Shown here in pieces: positions 18,174 through 26,477 of a stretch of 64,000 bases of DNA. The notes under the pieces were generated by a model that saw only the letters and a program-made list of their open reading frames with translations, did no database searches and was not told the origin of the DNA. Origin of the DNA: Clostridiales bacterium FE2011 (GTDB lineage: Bacteria > Bacillota > Clostridia > Christensenellales > Aristaeellaceae); the NCBI GenBank assembly GCA_017569305.1, contig CP069418.1, forward strand, positions 1,612,001-1,676,000, in the 5' to 3' direction. Every line of letters begins with the position of its first letter. Position 1 is the stretch's first letter. Made by a program: the position numbers and the translations under genes.

Positions 18174-20405
18174 TTACTTCATCTTTTGTGTCGCTGCCCA
18201 TCCTGCATCGATGGTTTCCTGATGCTTTGTGGCATACGGTCCGATGGAGTTCACCTGCTCCTGCGTTCTCGGGAAGTGCAGGCAGGAATGACCGGCGAAG
18301 TTGTTGTCCCTTACGTGCTGCACTTCATGCGGCATGGAATGGGTGGATCCGATGTAGATGCTGCCGTCGGAGAAGATTACCCATACAGCCCGCGGATTCC
18401 AGGTGTTTCCGCCGAATACCTTTTCCATGCGTGCGGTGTCGTTCGCCGTTACGGGCTCATAGTCCGCGTGCGCGCCCAGGGAGAAGATATGAACCTGCCA
18501 GCTGATGCCCGTGGCAAAATCATACACCGTCGCGTACGGATAATTCCGCGCCACAGACTTCACCTTGTCGTACCAGTTTGCGTACTGCACCTTGGCCGCG
18601 CTGGGCGTTACGGTGGTCTTCTGGTTCGTAGTTGTTGTCGTCTTGTTGCTTGCGGCTGCGTTGTTGGCAGCGGCTACGCTGCTCAGGCTGCTCAGGGTCT
18701 GGGAGCCCGCGACGCCGTCCGCGGTCAGGTTGCTGGCCTTCTGGTAAGCCTTGACTGCGGAGGCAGTCTGCTTTCCGAACACGCCGTCCGCGGTTCCCTT
18801 CAGGTAGCCCAGTTCAATCAGCTTCTGCTGCAGGGTCTTAACGTCCGATCCGGTGGAACCGATCTTCAGCGTTCCGCTGGTGTCTGTTGCAGGCGCCGCT
18901 GTGGTTCCCGGCTTCGGGGTAGCGGTGGTCCTCACATTGGCCGCCTTCGCGTTGCCGCCGTACAGGGCACGCTGCGTCTGTTCGCCGGCAGTACCGTCAG
19001 CGGTCAGGCCATTTGCCTTCTGGAAGGCTTTCACGGCGCTCACAGTCTTGTCGCCGTAGTTGCCGTCCGCTTTTCCGGACAGGTATCCCAGCTGGATCAG
19101 GGCTTCCTGAAGCTGAGCCACGTTGGTTCCGGAATCATTCTTGCGCAGAGTCGGCCAGCTGGCGGAAGTATCGGCTGTCGCGGTCACTTCCGGCGCGGGC
19201 GTCGGAATGGTAGTAGGCATCGGAGTCGGTGTTGTGCCCTTCTTCAGCGCGTTGTCGGTGAACAGGACCGCATAGGTTGCCTGGCCGGCCACGCCGTCAT
19301 CCTTCAGGCCGTGGGCCTTCTGGAATTCCTTCAGGGCATTCACGGTTCCCTTGCCCATCTTGCCGTCTACTTTGCTCTTGTAATAGCCCAGATCCTTCAG
19401 CCGCGTCTGCAGCAGCTTCACGTCGTCACCCTTGTCTCCGTTCTTCAGGGATACAGAGGGAACCGCCATGGTAGGCGTAGGGCTGGGGGTAATTGCCACG
19501 GTCGGGGTCGCGGTGTCCTTCGCGCCCAAGGCGGTACCGGACATGATCAGTTCCCGGGTAGTGGCATCGGCTGTTCCGTTGGAGGTCAGGCCGTTCTTTT
19601 TCTGGAAGGAGCGTACTGCTCCGATGGTATCAGTATCATAGGTTCCGGAAGGAGTCCCCTTCAGGTAGCCCAGTTCAATCAGCTTCTGCTGCAGTTCGGT
19701 AACAGCAGCGCCCTTGTTGCCCTTCTTCATGGATACTTCCTTCACGGGGCTCAGGGTTCTGATGCTGGTCTTTGTGCCGGATGCATTCTTCGGCTGGCCG
19801 GAATACAGGAAGGCCTGGATATTCGCGTCCATAATGCCTGTGGCAGGATAGTCATTCTTTTGTTGGAAAGCAATAACGGCTTTTTCCGTGCTCGCTCCGA
19901 ATTTTCCGTCCGCGCTGCCGGTCAGGAAGCCCAGCTCAATCAGTGCTTCCTGCAGGGATCTTACTTCCGCACCTTCCGCACCCTTCTGCAGGATGGTATA
20001 TCCGCCGGCGTCTTCTGCCGGGCTCAGTGTCACAACCGGTGTGGGGGTAGGTGTAGGCTTAACCTTTTTGACTTCCTTCAGCACAATGTAATCCGTCTTC
20101 ACATAGCCGGAATACTTCTTGTACTCCACCTGGGCCCAGGAGCCTTTCACAGCGTTTACCGTGATCTCCGCGTCCGCGGGAATCTTCTTCAGCAGCGTGC
20201 TCCGGGTAGAGCGGCTGGCCCGCAGATTCACCTTCACCTTCGTCTTCGTGGTATAAGGATAGCTGCTGACGGTTTCCAGTGCTTCTTCCGTTGTCTGTTC
20301 TGATCCGGACGCGGTAAAACCGCTCACGGGAACAGCGCAGACAAGCAGCGTCAGCGCAGCAACAATCGCCATCAGCGTACGAAGGCGGATCCTCAGCTGA
20401 GACAT
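18174..20405 (-). CDS. Secreted SH3 + five-repeat peptidoglycan-binding protein with GHxCxHF C-terminal domain
   Basis: 743 residues; start ATG at 20405 with GGAGG at good spacing. Signal anchor (about 8-28), SH3b domain (about 50-115: VKVNLRASRSTRSTLL), then five PG_binding_1 repeats (each LQxxLxxLGY...DGxxGxxTxxAVxxFQ...DGxAG) separated by Thr/Pro/Ala linkers. The last 140 residues form a globular domain with FATGISWQVHIFS, HSMPHEVQHV and GHSCLHFPRT, then HQETIDAGWA. The H plus GHSCLHF pattern recalls the His/Cys block of L,D-transpeptidases, but I cannot assign activity. It probably sits in or on the cell wall. A clear promoter lies upstream. Confidence 0.9.
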   Translation of the reverse strand: MSQLRIRLRTLMAIVAALTLLVCAVPVSGFTASGSEQTTEEALETVSSYPYTTKTKVKVNLRASRSTRSTLLKKIPADAEITVNAVKGSWAQVEYKKYSGYVKTDYIVLKEVKKVKPTPTPTPVVTLSPAEDAGGYTILQKGAEGAEVRSLQEALIELGFLTGSADGKFGASTEKAVIAFQQKNDYPATGIMDANIQAFLYSGQPKNASGTKTSIRTLSPVKEVSMKKGNKGAAVTELQQKLIELGYLKGTPSGTYDTDTIGAVRSFQKKNGLTSNGTADATTRELIMSGTALGAKDTATPTVAITPSPTPTMAVPSVSLKNGDKGDDVKLLQTRLKDLGYYKSKVDGKMGKGTVNALKEFQKAHGLKDDGVAGQATYAVLFTDNALKKGTTPTPMPTTIPTPAPEVTATADTSASWPTLRKNDSGTNVAQLQEALIQLGYLSGKADGNYGDKTVSAVKAFQKANGLTADGTAGEQTQRALYGGNAKAANVRTTATPKPGTTAAPATDTSGTLKIGSTGSDVKTLQQKLIELGYLKGTADGVFGKQTASAVKAYQKASNLTADGVAGSQTLSSLSSVAAANNAAASNKTTTTTNQKTTVTPSAAKVQYANWYDKVKSVARNYPYATVYDFATGISWQVHIFSLGAHADYEPVTANDTARMEKVFGGNTWNPRAVWVIFSDGSIYIGSTHSMPHEVQHVRDNNFAGHSCLHFPRTQEQVNSIGPYATKHQETIDAGWAATQKMK

Positions 20406-20468
20406 ACGATAACCTCCCACAGGCGGGAAAAGGGCATAATCCTCCCGCCCACATTCGTATACATCATA

Positions 20469-20497
20469 ATTCTATCTCACACGTTACATAATGTCAA
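20469..20497 (-). promoter_or_regulatory. Promoter of the five-repeat peptidoglycan-binding gene
   Basis: Minus strand TTGACA (20492-20497), 17-bp spacer, TAGAAT (20469-20474), about 60 bp upstream of the start codon. Confidence 0.8.
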
Positions 20498-20582
20498 CGA
20501 GTTATTCATTTTTCTGTAATATTTCTTCACAATTGAAGCGGTAAAAAAATGTTTCTCGTTAGAAGCGGCAAGAGCATTACAG

Positions 20583-20638
20583 GGGGACAGACACTCAGTC
20601 ACATTCTTTTCAAGAACAGTGACAGACTGTCAGTCCCC
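20583..20638. repeat. Long imperfect hairpin, GGGGACAGACACT...GTCAGTCCCC
   Basis: Arms of about 20 nt with several mismatches and an inner TTCTT/AAGAA stem. It lies between the DUF6171 gene end and the peptidoglycan-binding promoter. It looks like a dispersed GGGGACAG-type intergenic repeat or a weak terminator. Confidence 0.5.
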
Positions 20639-20661
20639 GCAGTCACACTCCTGCCGCCTCA

Positions 20662-20701
20662 TTTTTAAGTTTTCAGTTTTAAGTTTTAATTATTCATTAT
20701 G
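20662..20701. repeat. 7-bp-period AT-rich array (3) overlapping the DUF6171 stop
   Basis: TTTTAAG/TTTTCAG/TTTTAAG units followed by TTAATTATTCATTATG. The last four residues (IMNN) and stop codon of the DUF6171 gene are read from it. Confidence 0.65.
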
Positions 20702-20964
20702 TCCTGATATTCCTGCCACTGTGCAGGCACATCAGGACACCCCTGCCATTTCCTCGCTGCCCGGATCTCCACATAACAGCCGCACTTTCCGCAGGTGCCC
20801 CGCTGCAGGCTCTCACACTCCCTGCACCGGGAAAGACGAAAAGCGTACTCCTTTTCAGGGGTACGCTCTTCCTCCGGGATCGTCTCAATCCGCTCCCGGA
20901 TAATCTCAGCCAGTTCGGCCTCATCGGGCATTTCACCGATCAGGCATCTGCAGGGTCTTATCAC
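20686..20964 (-). CDS. Small cysteine-rich DUF6171-like protein
   Basis: 92 residues. Pattern: CRCLIGEM at the N terminus, then a helical segment, then [24 protein letters not shown] with four to five Cys spaced like a zinc ribbon, and a final W. This matches my recollection of the DUF6171 family, whose function is unknown. I prefer GTG at 20964, because it makes a GTGA 4-bp overlap with the stop of the arabinofuranosidase gene and keeps the conserved first Cys pair; an ATG 24 bp further upstream is also open. The overlap indicates translational coupling, although a link to arabinose release is not obvious. Confidence 0.75.
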   Translation of the reverse strand: MIRPCRCLIGEMPDEAELAEIIRERIETIPEEERTPEKEYAFRLSRCRECESLQRGTCGKCGCYVEIRAARKWQGCPDVPAQWQEYQDIMNN

Positions 20965-22424
20965 AGTCTGATCTCTGCCACGGCGCACGCCGGCATCCGG
21001 ATCACCAGTGCTCCGTCCTTCACTTCGAAGTCGGAGAACGCTTTCACCGCCAGCGTATTTTTGCCGAAGTCGTTATATTCGTCCATCTTGCCGGTCAGGA
21101 TCCGTCCCTCCGCGCCGCGGATGGCTTCCCCATTCAGGCTCACAATAATCTCCTGTGCCTTTTCCGGCTCCAGGTTGGACACGGTCAGCGTAATCCGGCC
21201 ATCCTTTTCGGAGGCGGAAGCCGTCACAGAAGGCATCGGATACTTCTCAGTACCGGTCTGCTCCGCTTCCACATAGCAGTCCAGTTCCTTGGCGTCCATG
21301 TGCTCTTTGTACAGGTCAAACACATGATACGTGGGCGTCAGCACCATCTGGTCGCCTTCGGTCAGGATGATCGCCTGCAGCACGTTTACCGTCTGGGCGA
21401 TATTGGCCATATGTACCCGGTCACAGCGCTTGTTGAAGATGTCCAGCGACACCGCCGCCACCATCGCATCCCGCATCGTATTCTGCTGATACAGGAAGCC
21501 CGGGTTCGTATCCGGTTCCACCTGGAACCAGGTTCCCCACTCGTCAACGATCAGGCCGACCCGTTTCTCCGGATCATACCGATCCATGATTGCCGCGTGC
21601 AGGCCAATCTTCCGGTCAATATCCGCCGCGCAGAACAGGGTTTCCCAGTAATCGTCCTGGGAAAACACGGTCGCCCGGTTCTTGGTGTTCCATCCGCCGG
21701 GGATCGTGTAGCTGTGCATGCTCAGACCGTCCATCATATTGGCCGCGTTCTTCATCAGCACTTCGGTCCAACTCACGTCCGCGTCTGAAGGACCACAGGC
21801 GATTTTATACAGCTTGTTGTCGCCGTACTGCCTGCAGTAGGTCTGGAATCGGCGGTATTCATCGGTGTAGTATTCCGCCCGCATGTTGCCGCCGCAGCCC
21901 CAGCTTTCATTGCCGACGCCCCAGTAGCGCACACCCCAGGCTTCCTTCTGTCCGTTCTTCCACCGTTCCTGCACCACGGTGCTGTCACCGTCGGAGTTCA
22001 GGTATTCCACCCACTCGCTCATTTCCTTCACCGTGCCGCTGCCCACATTTCCCGTGATATACGGTTCGCAGCCAACCTGACGGCAAAGCTCCATGAACTC
22101 GTGCGTGCCGAAGCTGTTATCTTCCACCACGCCGCCCCAGTGAGTATTCACCATGCGTTTCCGGTCCTGCTGTTCACCGATACCGTCGCGCCAGTGATAT
22201 TCATCGGCAAAGCAGCCGCCCGGCCAGCGCAGTACCGGCATTCTCAGGTTCTTCATGGCCTCGACCACATCTTTACGCATGCCGTTCACATTCGGGATAG
22301 GGCTGTCTTTGCCCACATAAATGCCGCCGTAAATACAGCGGCCCAGATGCTCGGCAAAAGAACCGTAGATATACCTGGATATGGTTCCCTTGGACCGGTT
22401 CCGGTCCAGACTGATCTTAGCCAT
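20961..22424 (-). CDS. abfA: GH51 alpha-L-arabinofuranosidase
   Basis: 487 residues, a full GH51 length, with no signal peptide, hence intracellular. Blocks: [19 protein letters not shown] near the start, [14 protein letters not shown], the acid/base Glu in [12 protein letters not shown], and the nucleophile Glu in VDEWGTWF; a C-terminal beta domain follows. It removes terminal alpha-L-arabinofuranosyl units from arabinan or arabinoxylan oligosaccharides taken into the cell. TGGAGGGA precedes the ATG. It is followed by the coupled DUF6171 gene. No transporter or arabinose pathway genes adjoin; an AraR-like regulator is encoded 10 kb away. Confidence 0.95.
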   Translation of the reverse strand: MAKISLDRNRSKGTISRYIYGSFAEHLGRCIYGGIYVGKDSPIPNVNGMRKDVVEAMKNLRMPVLRWPGGCFADEYHWRDGIGEQQDRKRMVNTHWGGVVEDNSFGTHEFMELCRQVGCEPYITGNVGSGTVKEMSEWVEYLNSDGDSTVVQERWKNGQKEAWGVRYWGVGNESWGCGGNMRAEYYTDEYRRFQTYCRQYGDNKLYKIACGPSDADVSWTEVLMKNAANMMDGLSMHSYTIPGGWNTKNRATVFSQDDYWETLFCAADIDRKIGLHAAIMDRYDPEKRVGLIVDEWGTWFQVEPDTNPGFLYQQNTMRDAMVAAVSLDIFNKRCDRVHMANIAQTVNVLQAIILTEGDQMVLTPTYHVFDLYKEHMDAKELDCYVEAEQTGTEKYPMPSVTASASEKDGRITLTVSNLEPEKAQEIIVSLNGEAIRGAEGRILTGKMDEYNDFGKNTLAVKAFSDFEVKDGALVIRMPACAVAEIRL

Positions 22425-22511
22425 GGTCCCTCCATATTAATTCAGAAATATAAATTGGTTTGATTTCCTTGCTGAGGGTGTTCCAATCAGGTGAAGGTTT
22501 AGGCCCCCGGA

Positions 22512-22553
22512 GGAGATCCTTCCACGCGGCCTCCGGCCTTGGTCAGGATGACA
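22512..22553. repeat. Dispersed intergenic repeat, GGAGAT...GGTC..GATGACA type (copy 1)
   Basis: Between rnc and the arabinofuranosidase. It starts GGAGATCC and ends GGTCAGGATGACA, with a GC-rich middle. In reverse complement, 49589-49626 has the same frame of GGAGAT, CGG, GGTC and ATGACA. Confidence 0.45.
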
Positions 22554-22592
22554 CTCATCGCGAAGTGGTTTATCCTTTACACCGTGAAACCG

Positions 22593-22627
22593 TTAATTCT
22601 GAATTCTGAATTATGAATTCTGAATTT
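22593..22627. repeat. AATTCTG 7-bp tandem array (4) encoding the RNase III tail
   Basis: Units AATTCTG, AATTCTG, AATTATG, AATTCTG, AATT. The final codons of rnc (IQNS and stop) are read from the array. Confidence 0.88.
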
Positions 22628-23267
22628 GTTGTAGCGCTGCAAGCGCCGCGGCCTGTTCCGCCTGCTTTTTGGTTTTACCCTCACCTTCAGCCAGGGCTTT
22701 CCCATACCGGTATACCGTAGCACGGAACACCGGTGCATGGGGCGGGCCGCTCTGTCCGGTAATCTCGTAGGTGGGAGCGTCTCCCCCGTCTTTCTGAAGC
22801 ACTTCCTGCAGGGCGCCCTTGGCATCCTGCAGCGGACGGGAAACCTCGCCCTCTTCCGGCCAGCAGCGTTCCACAACACCGCGGGCAGCTTCCATGCCGC
22901 CGTCCAGATAGACTGCGGCCAGTACCGCCTCCATGGTGTCGCACAGTACGCTCGGTTTTTCCCTGCCGCCGGTCAGTTCTTCGCCCCGATCCATGATCAG
23001 TGCCTCACCCAGCCCCAGTTTTTTCGCAATGGGGCTCAATGCGGCTTCACAGACCAGCAGCGCCCGCCGGTGGGTCAGCGCGCCTTCCCGCTCATCCGGA
23101 TGAGCCTGATACAGCGCGTCGCTCATCAGGTACTGGAGCACCGCGTCTCCCAGAAATTCAAGCCGCTGGTTGTCATTTTTCCCCATGGACGGGTGCGTCA
23201 AAGCGCGGCGAAGCAATGCTTCGTCGCGGAATGTGTACCCCAGGGCTTTCATTACCTGATCAAGCAT
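22611..23267 (-). CDS. rnc: Ribonuclease III
   Basis: 218 residues. Catalytic domain with RLEFLGDAVLQYLMSD (the RNase III signature with metal-binding Glu/Asp) and DTMEAVLAAVYLDGG (second metal site), then a double-stranded RNA-binding domain from about 150 ending GKTKKQAEQAAALAALQ. It processes rRNA precursors and structured mRNAs as a homodimer. It lies 13 bp after acpP in the usual plsX-acpP-rnc order. The last residues IQNS come from an intergenic tandem array rather than from conserved family sequence. Confidence 0.96.
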   Translation of the reverse strand: MLDQVMKALGYTFRDEALLRRALTHPSMGKNDNQRLEFLGDAVLQYLMSDALYQAHPDEREGALTHRRALLVCEAALSPIAKKLGLGEALIMDRGEELTGGREKPSVLCDTMEAVLAAVYLDGGMEAARGVVERCWPEEGEVSRPLQDAKGALQEVLQKDGGDAPTYEITGQSGPPHAPVFRATVYRYGKALAEGEGKTKKQAEQAAALAALQQIQNS

Positions 23268-23280
23268 GATCTTGCTGTTC

Positions 23281-23511
23281 TCAGCCCTTCACCTTGGCGA
23301 TATATTCGGCCACGTCACCGACGGTCTTCAGCTTCATGATCTGATCGTCTTCCACCGTGATGCCAAACCGGTCTTCCATGTCCATGATCATAACCATGAT
23401 GTTTGCGCTGTCGGCCTTCAGATCTTCCATCAGCCGGCTTTCGGGCTTGATCTCCGCGGCATCCACCTTCAGCTGTTCAGCGATCATGTCTCTTACGGTT
23501 TCAAAATCCAT
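23281..23511 (-). CDS. acpP: Acyl carrier protein
   Basis: 76 residues, acidic, typical ACP. The attachment Ser lies in LKADSANIMVM; most ACPs have DSL here, so Ala after the Ser is unusual, but the Ser itself is kept. It carries growing acyl chains on 4'-phosphopantetheine for fatty acid synthesis. I chose ATG at 23511 with AGGAGG at 8 bp; a TTG-initiated extension would bury that site. It lies between plsX and rnc, and fab genes are not adjacent. Confidence 0.93.
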   Translation of the reverse strand: MDFETVRDMIAEQLKVDAAEIKPESRLMEDLKADSANIMVMIMDMEDRFGITVEDDQIMKLKTVGDVAEYIAKVKG

Positions 23512-23570
23512 TGTCAGATCCTCCTTCAATTCTTCTCCTTATGTACACCGGTTTTCCCGGATGAACATAC

Positions 23571-24599
23571 TCATTCTTCATTGGAAGATACCTCGCTGTT
23601 TTCAGCGAGCATCTTCTTAACGCCCTCTTCGATGATCTTCACAACGTTGCCGTCAATCATCTTCACGCACTGGCTGATTGCACTGCAGAACGCGTAGTCA
23701 TTGCTGGATCCGTGCGCCTTGATCACCGCGCCCTGTACGCCCAGCAGCGGTGCGCCGCCGATTTCGTCAGAGCTCATGGTTTTCTTCACCCGCTTAAAGG
23801 CAGGCTTTGCGATCAGTCCGGCAATCTTGCCGCGGGTATCCGCCATCAGTTCATGTTTGATCGTACCCAGCAGCGCGCTGGCCAGGCCTTCGGTATACTT
23901 CAGGATCAGGTTGCCGCCGAAGCCGTCCGTTACGCACACGTCCGCCTGATCCAGCGGAACGTCCCGGGCTTCCACGTTGCCGATGAAGTTGTAGGGAGCC
24001 TTCTCCATCAGCGGATAGGTTTCCTTCACCAGCTTGTTGCCTTTTTCAGCTTCCGCGCCGATATTCACCAGGCCGATCCGGGGATTCTTCATTCCCATCA
24101 CGCCCCGCATATAGGCGTCGCCCATGATACCGAACTGCACCAGGTACTCCGGTTTGCAGTCCACATTGGCGCCGCAGTCAATCAGCAGGAAATGACCCCG
24201 TCCGTTGGGCATCAGCGGTGCCAGGGCAGGCCGTTCAATGCCGGGAATCCGGCCCAGGCGGAACATACCGCCGGCCAGCGTCGCTCCGGTGGAGCCGGCG
24301 GATACAAAGCCGTCCGCTTCGCCGCTGCGCACCTTCAGCATCCCCTGCACGGTGGCGCTGTTGACCTTCTTGCGCACACCCATCACCGGGCTCTCGTGGT
24401 TCGTAATCACTTCCGGCTCTTCCTCCAGGATCAGCCGGTCCTTCACGTCTTCATAGTCGCCCAGGAAAGGCTTGACTTCATCCAGCTTGCCTGCCAGGAT
24501 GATGGTCAGATGTGGATACTGCCGCAGTGCTCTCAGTGCGCCTTTTACCGGTGCTTCCGGTGCCAGGTCTCCGCCCATCGCGTCAACATAGATCGTCAT
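23571..24599 (-). CDS. plsX: Phosphate acyltransferase PlsX
   Basis: 342 residues with the PlsX opening DAMGGDLAPEAPVKGA, then GFVSAGSTGATLAGGMFRLGRI, LLIDCGANVDCKP and GGAPLLGVQG. It converts acyl-ACP to acyl-phosphate for the PlsY step of phospholipid synthesis, acting at the membrane. CGGAGGCG precedes the ATG. It is the first gene of plsX-acpP-rnc, 59 bp before acpP. Confidence 0.96.
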   Translation of the reverse strand: MTIYVDAMGGDLAPEAPVKGALRALRQYPHLTIILAGKLDEVKPFLGDYEDVKDRLILEEEPEVITNHESPVMGVRKKVNSATVQGMLKVRSGEADGFVSAGSTGATLAGGMFRLGRIPGIERPALAPLMPNGRGHFLLIDCGANVDCKPEYLVQFGIMGDAYMRGVMGMKNPRIGLVNIGAEAEKGNKLVKETYPLMEKAPYNFIGNVEARDVPLDQADVCVTDGFGGNLILKYTEGLASALLGTIKHELMADTRGKIAGLIAKPAFKRVKKTMSSDEIGGAPLLGVQGAVIKAHGSSNDYAFCSAISQCVKMIDGNVVKIIEEGVKKMLAENSEVSSNEE

Positions 24600-24667
24600 G
24601 ATTGAACGCCTCCGAATGTTGAATTTCCAACTGTATTATACTGCTATTCCTAACCCGGTATTCGTAA

Positions 24668-24702
24668 TAATTCAGAATTAAGAATTCAGAATTCAGAATT
24701 AT
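24668..24702. repeat. CAGAATT 7-bp tandem array (5), left of the four-helix-bundle gene
   Basis: Reads AATTCAG, AATTAAG, AATTCAG, AATTCAG, AATT on the plus strand, the opposite orientation to most arrays here. Together with 25081-25115 it brackets the frameshifted gene as an inverted pair. Confidence 0.85.
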
Positions 24703-25063
24703 TACTGCTGCTGATTCTCCTTCGAGGTTTTTACGATCGCTGCAACCAATCGAATGATCTCTTCACAATCAGCAATCAGACTATCTGCTGCCTTACCGGA
24801 AATATAATCCGTTTCCTTCAGCAACTCCAACCAATACTGTGTTTCATCCGCTTCCTTAAGTGAAATCTGCATCTTGGCCAGGAAGTCAGCTGTACTCTGG
24901 GCTCTTACACTTTCTCTGTTGTTAGCGCCAATGCTTGTACCACTTCTGATCACCTGCTTTGAAAGGATAAACTCTTTCTTTCTACTGTCAGGTGCTGGTA
25001 GAGACGAATAATTCTGATAGCAAAAGCCTTGCTCTTCTGAACAACCGGATTGCTATCTTTCAT
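24702..25063 (-). pseudogene. Frameshifted four-helix-bundle protein (S23/23S rRNA-IVP family)
   Basis: From ATG 25063 (GGAGG upstream) the frame reads MKDSNPVVQKSKAFAIRIIR LYQHLTVERK, then stops within seven codons. Moving to the -1 frame at the A/G-rich run 24972-24981 gives KEFILSKQVIRSGTSIGAN and continues to a normal C terminus (SLKEADETQYWLELL, ending ENQQQ). The joined product, about 120 residues, matches the four-helix-bundle family first noted in 23S rRNA intervening sequences. One missing base explains the break. It could be a decayed gene or a sequencing error; the site is not a classical -1 slippery heptamer. The gene is flanked by inverted tandem arrays. Confidence 0.85.
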
Positions 25064-25080
25064 CGTCGCCTCCATAACCT

Positions 25081-25115
25081 TTAATTCTGAATTCTTAATT
25101 CTGAATTCTGAATTT
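25081..25115. repeat. AATTCTG 7-bp tandem array (6), right of the four-helix-bundle gene
   Basis: AATTCTG, AATTCTT, AATTCTG, AATTCTG, AATT. It starts 6 bp past the DUF5711 stop and ends just above the four-helix-bundle ribosome binding site. Confidence 0.87.
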
Positions 25116-25120
25116 GCTTT

Positions 25121-26314
25121 TTACCTTTCAGGTAAGGTCAGTGAGTACATGGTTTCACCCGAAGCAAGCAGCATCCGGCCGTCATCCGTGATTCCGTAGA
25201 AAGCGGTGATTTTAACCCCTTCCGGCGCGGGAATCTGATATCCGAAGAACCGCTGGCTGGACATGTCCGCCCGGTAGATATAATCTTCGGAGATCGCGTA
25301 GATGTTGCCCTTGTGGATGCTTGCGCCCACGCAGGTGGTCGGCAGCGTGTACCGCTTGTCGTTCATGCCTTCCAGTACCCGCAGTTCAGAAATCAGCTGT
25401 GCGCTGGAGGTCTGGCTGGTCGGGGCCAGCAGCAGCTTGGCACGTCCGCGATCCGGAATGTCCGCGTCAATCAGCTTCCATCCGTATACCAGCATCGTGC
25501 TGTTTGTGTCCTGCGTGCCCTTGTAGTCGTAAGTGTACACCTGCTGGGTGGTAAACACCCGCAGCCGGGCATTCTCATAAATCACCTTATAGGTCAGGGA
25601 TTCACCCAGGGAAACCTCCCGGTAATTCATCTTACCGACCTGGAAGGTGTTCATCACCGTATTCGGTGCGGTACCGAAAACGTCCAGCGCCAGCGTCCAC
25701 AGGTATTCACCCTGTTCTCCGTAGAATCCGGCATCCAGGATCATCAGGCCGCTGTAGGCTTCCTGTTCCTGGTCCACCTGGGCGCCCTTCAGATCCTTCA
25801 CGATCAGTTTCGGTTCTGTATCTTCCTCGCCTATAACCACCGCGGCAAACCGTTCGCCCACACGGGCGAGCTGAACCTTGGCTTCCATGCTCTCGTTATA
25901 GGTCGCGTTTCCGTTTTTATCCACCAGGAACAGCTGCGTACCGGACCAGATCGCCATATGCGTCGGTCCGACGGTAAACTTCACGTCGCTTCCCGCCGGA
26001 AAACTCCAGCGGATCGTTCCGGAGGAAGACAGGTGATGGATGGACACGCCGTCATAGTAGACGAGTCCGTCCCGGAAGGGCGTCACGTTCTGGTTTGCAT
26101 AGCAGGGCAGTTTGGCCATACTGATCTCTTTGCCCTTACCGTACCGGCCCAGAAAATGAATTCCCAGCACCACAGCCAGCGCAACGCTCACCAGGATAAT
26201 CCAGCTGCGAATCTGCCGCCGCCGGATCTCTTCCTGGCTTTCCCGGCTTTCCGCGGCGTTTCTGCCGCGTGTCCGGAACAGCTGGTCGTTAATGTTCTGG
26301 TTCCCTCTTGCCAT
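25121..26314 (-). CDS. DUF5711 membrane-anchored beta-propeller-like protein
   Basis: 397 residues. A basic cytoplasmic N terminus (1-35), one transmembrane helix (about 36-55: SWIILVSVALAVVLGIHFLG), then an extracytoplasmic part made of repeated short strands (FRDGLVYYDGVSIHHLSSSG, MAIWSGTQLFLVDKNGN, ENARLRVFTTQQVYTYDYKG) that look like propeller blades. The overall pattern fits DUF5711, a clostridial family of unknown function. GAGGA precedes the ATG. It is downstream of the Mrp-type gene on the same strand, with two tandem arrays in between. Confidence 0.8.
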   Translation of the reverse strand: MARGNQNINDQLFRTRGRNAAESRESQEEIRRRQIRSWIILVSVALAVVLGIHFLGRYGKGKEISMAKLPCYANQNVTPFRDGLVYYDGVSIHHLSSSGTIRWSFPAGSDVKFTVGPTHMAIWSGTQLFLVDKNGNATYNESMEAKVQLARVGERFAAVVIGEEDTEPKLIVKDLKGAQVDQEQEAYSGLMILDAGFYGEQGEYLWTLALDVFGTAPNTVMNTFQVGKMNYREVSLGESLTYKVIYENARLRVFTTQQVYTYDYKGTQDTNSTMLVYGWKLIDADIPDRGRAKLLLAPTSQTSSAQLISELRVLEGMNDKRYTLPTTCVGASIHKGNIYAISEDYIYRADMSSQRFFGYQIPAPEGVKITAFYGITDDGRMLLASGETMYSLTLPER

Positions 26315-26331
26315 TATCCTCGTTCCTCGTT

Positions 26332-26365
26332 AAATTCATAATTCACAATTCATAATTCATAATTC
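26332..26365. repeat. CATAATT 7-bp tandem array (7)
   Basis: Units CATAATT, CACAATT, CATAATT, CATAATT just upstream of the DUF5711 start. It keeps the AATT core and 7-bp spacing with a different variable triplet. Confidence 0.75.
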
Positions 26366-26441
26366 CGGATACTGACTCCGCTCTGCAAATCTGTCAGAAC
26401 ACCGTCAACCTGACATTAATCAGGCTTTATAATCACCGGAA

Positions 26442-26477
26442 ATAATTCTGAATTCTGAATTCTTAATTCTGAATTCG
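26442..26477. repeat. AATTCTG 7-bp tandem array (8) encoding the Mrp tail
   Basis: AATTCTG, AATTCTG, AATTCTT, AATTCTG, AATTC. It overlaps the stop codon at 26463 and supplies the last residues RIQN. Confidence 0.87.

Noticed and set aside
18003..20303. Long plus-strand frame opposite the five-repeat peptidoglycan-binding gene
   Set aside because: Antisense of a gene with clear domain repeats; its apparent internal repeats mirror those domains.
24972..24981. Programmed -1 frameshift in the four-helix-bundle gene
   Set aside because: The sequence does not form the usual X XXY YYZ heptamer in the zero frame and no strong downstream stem is apparent, so mutation or sequencing error is preferred.
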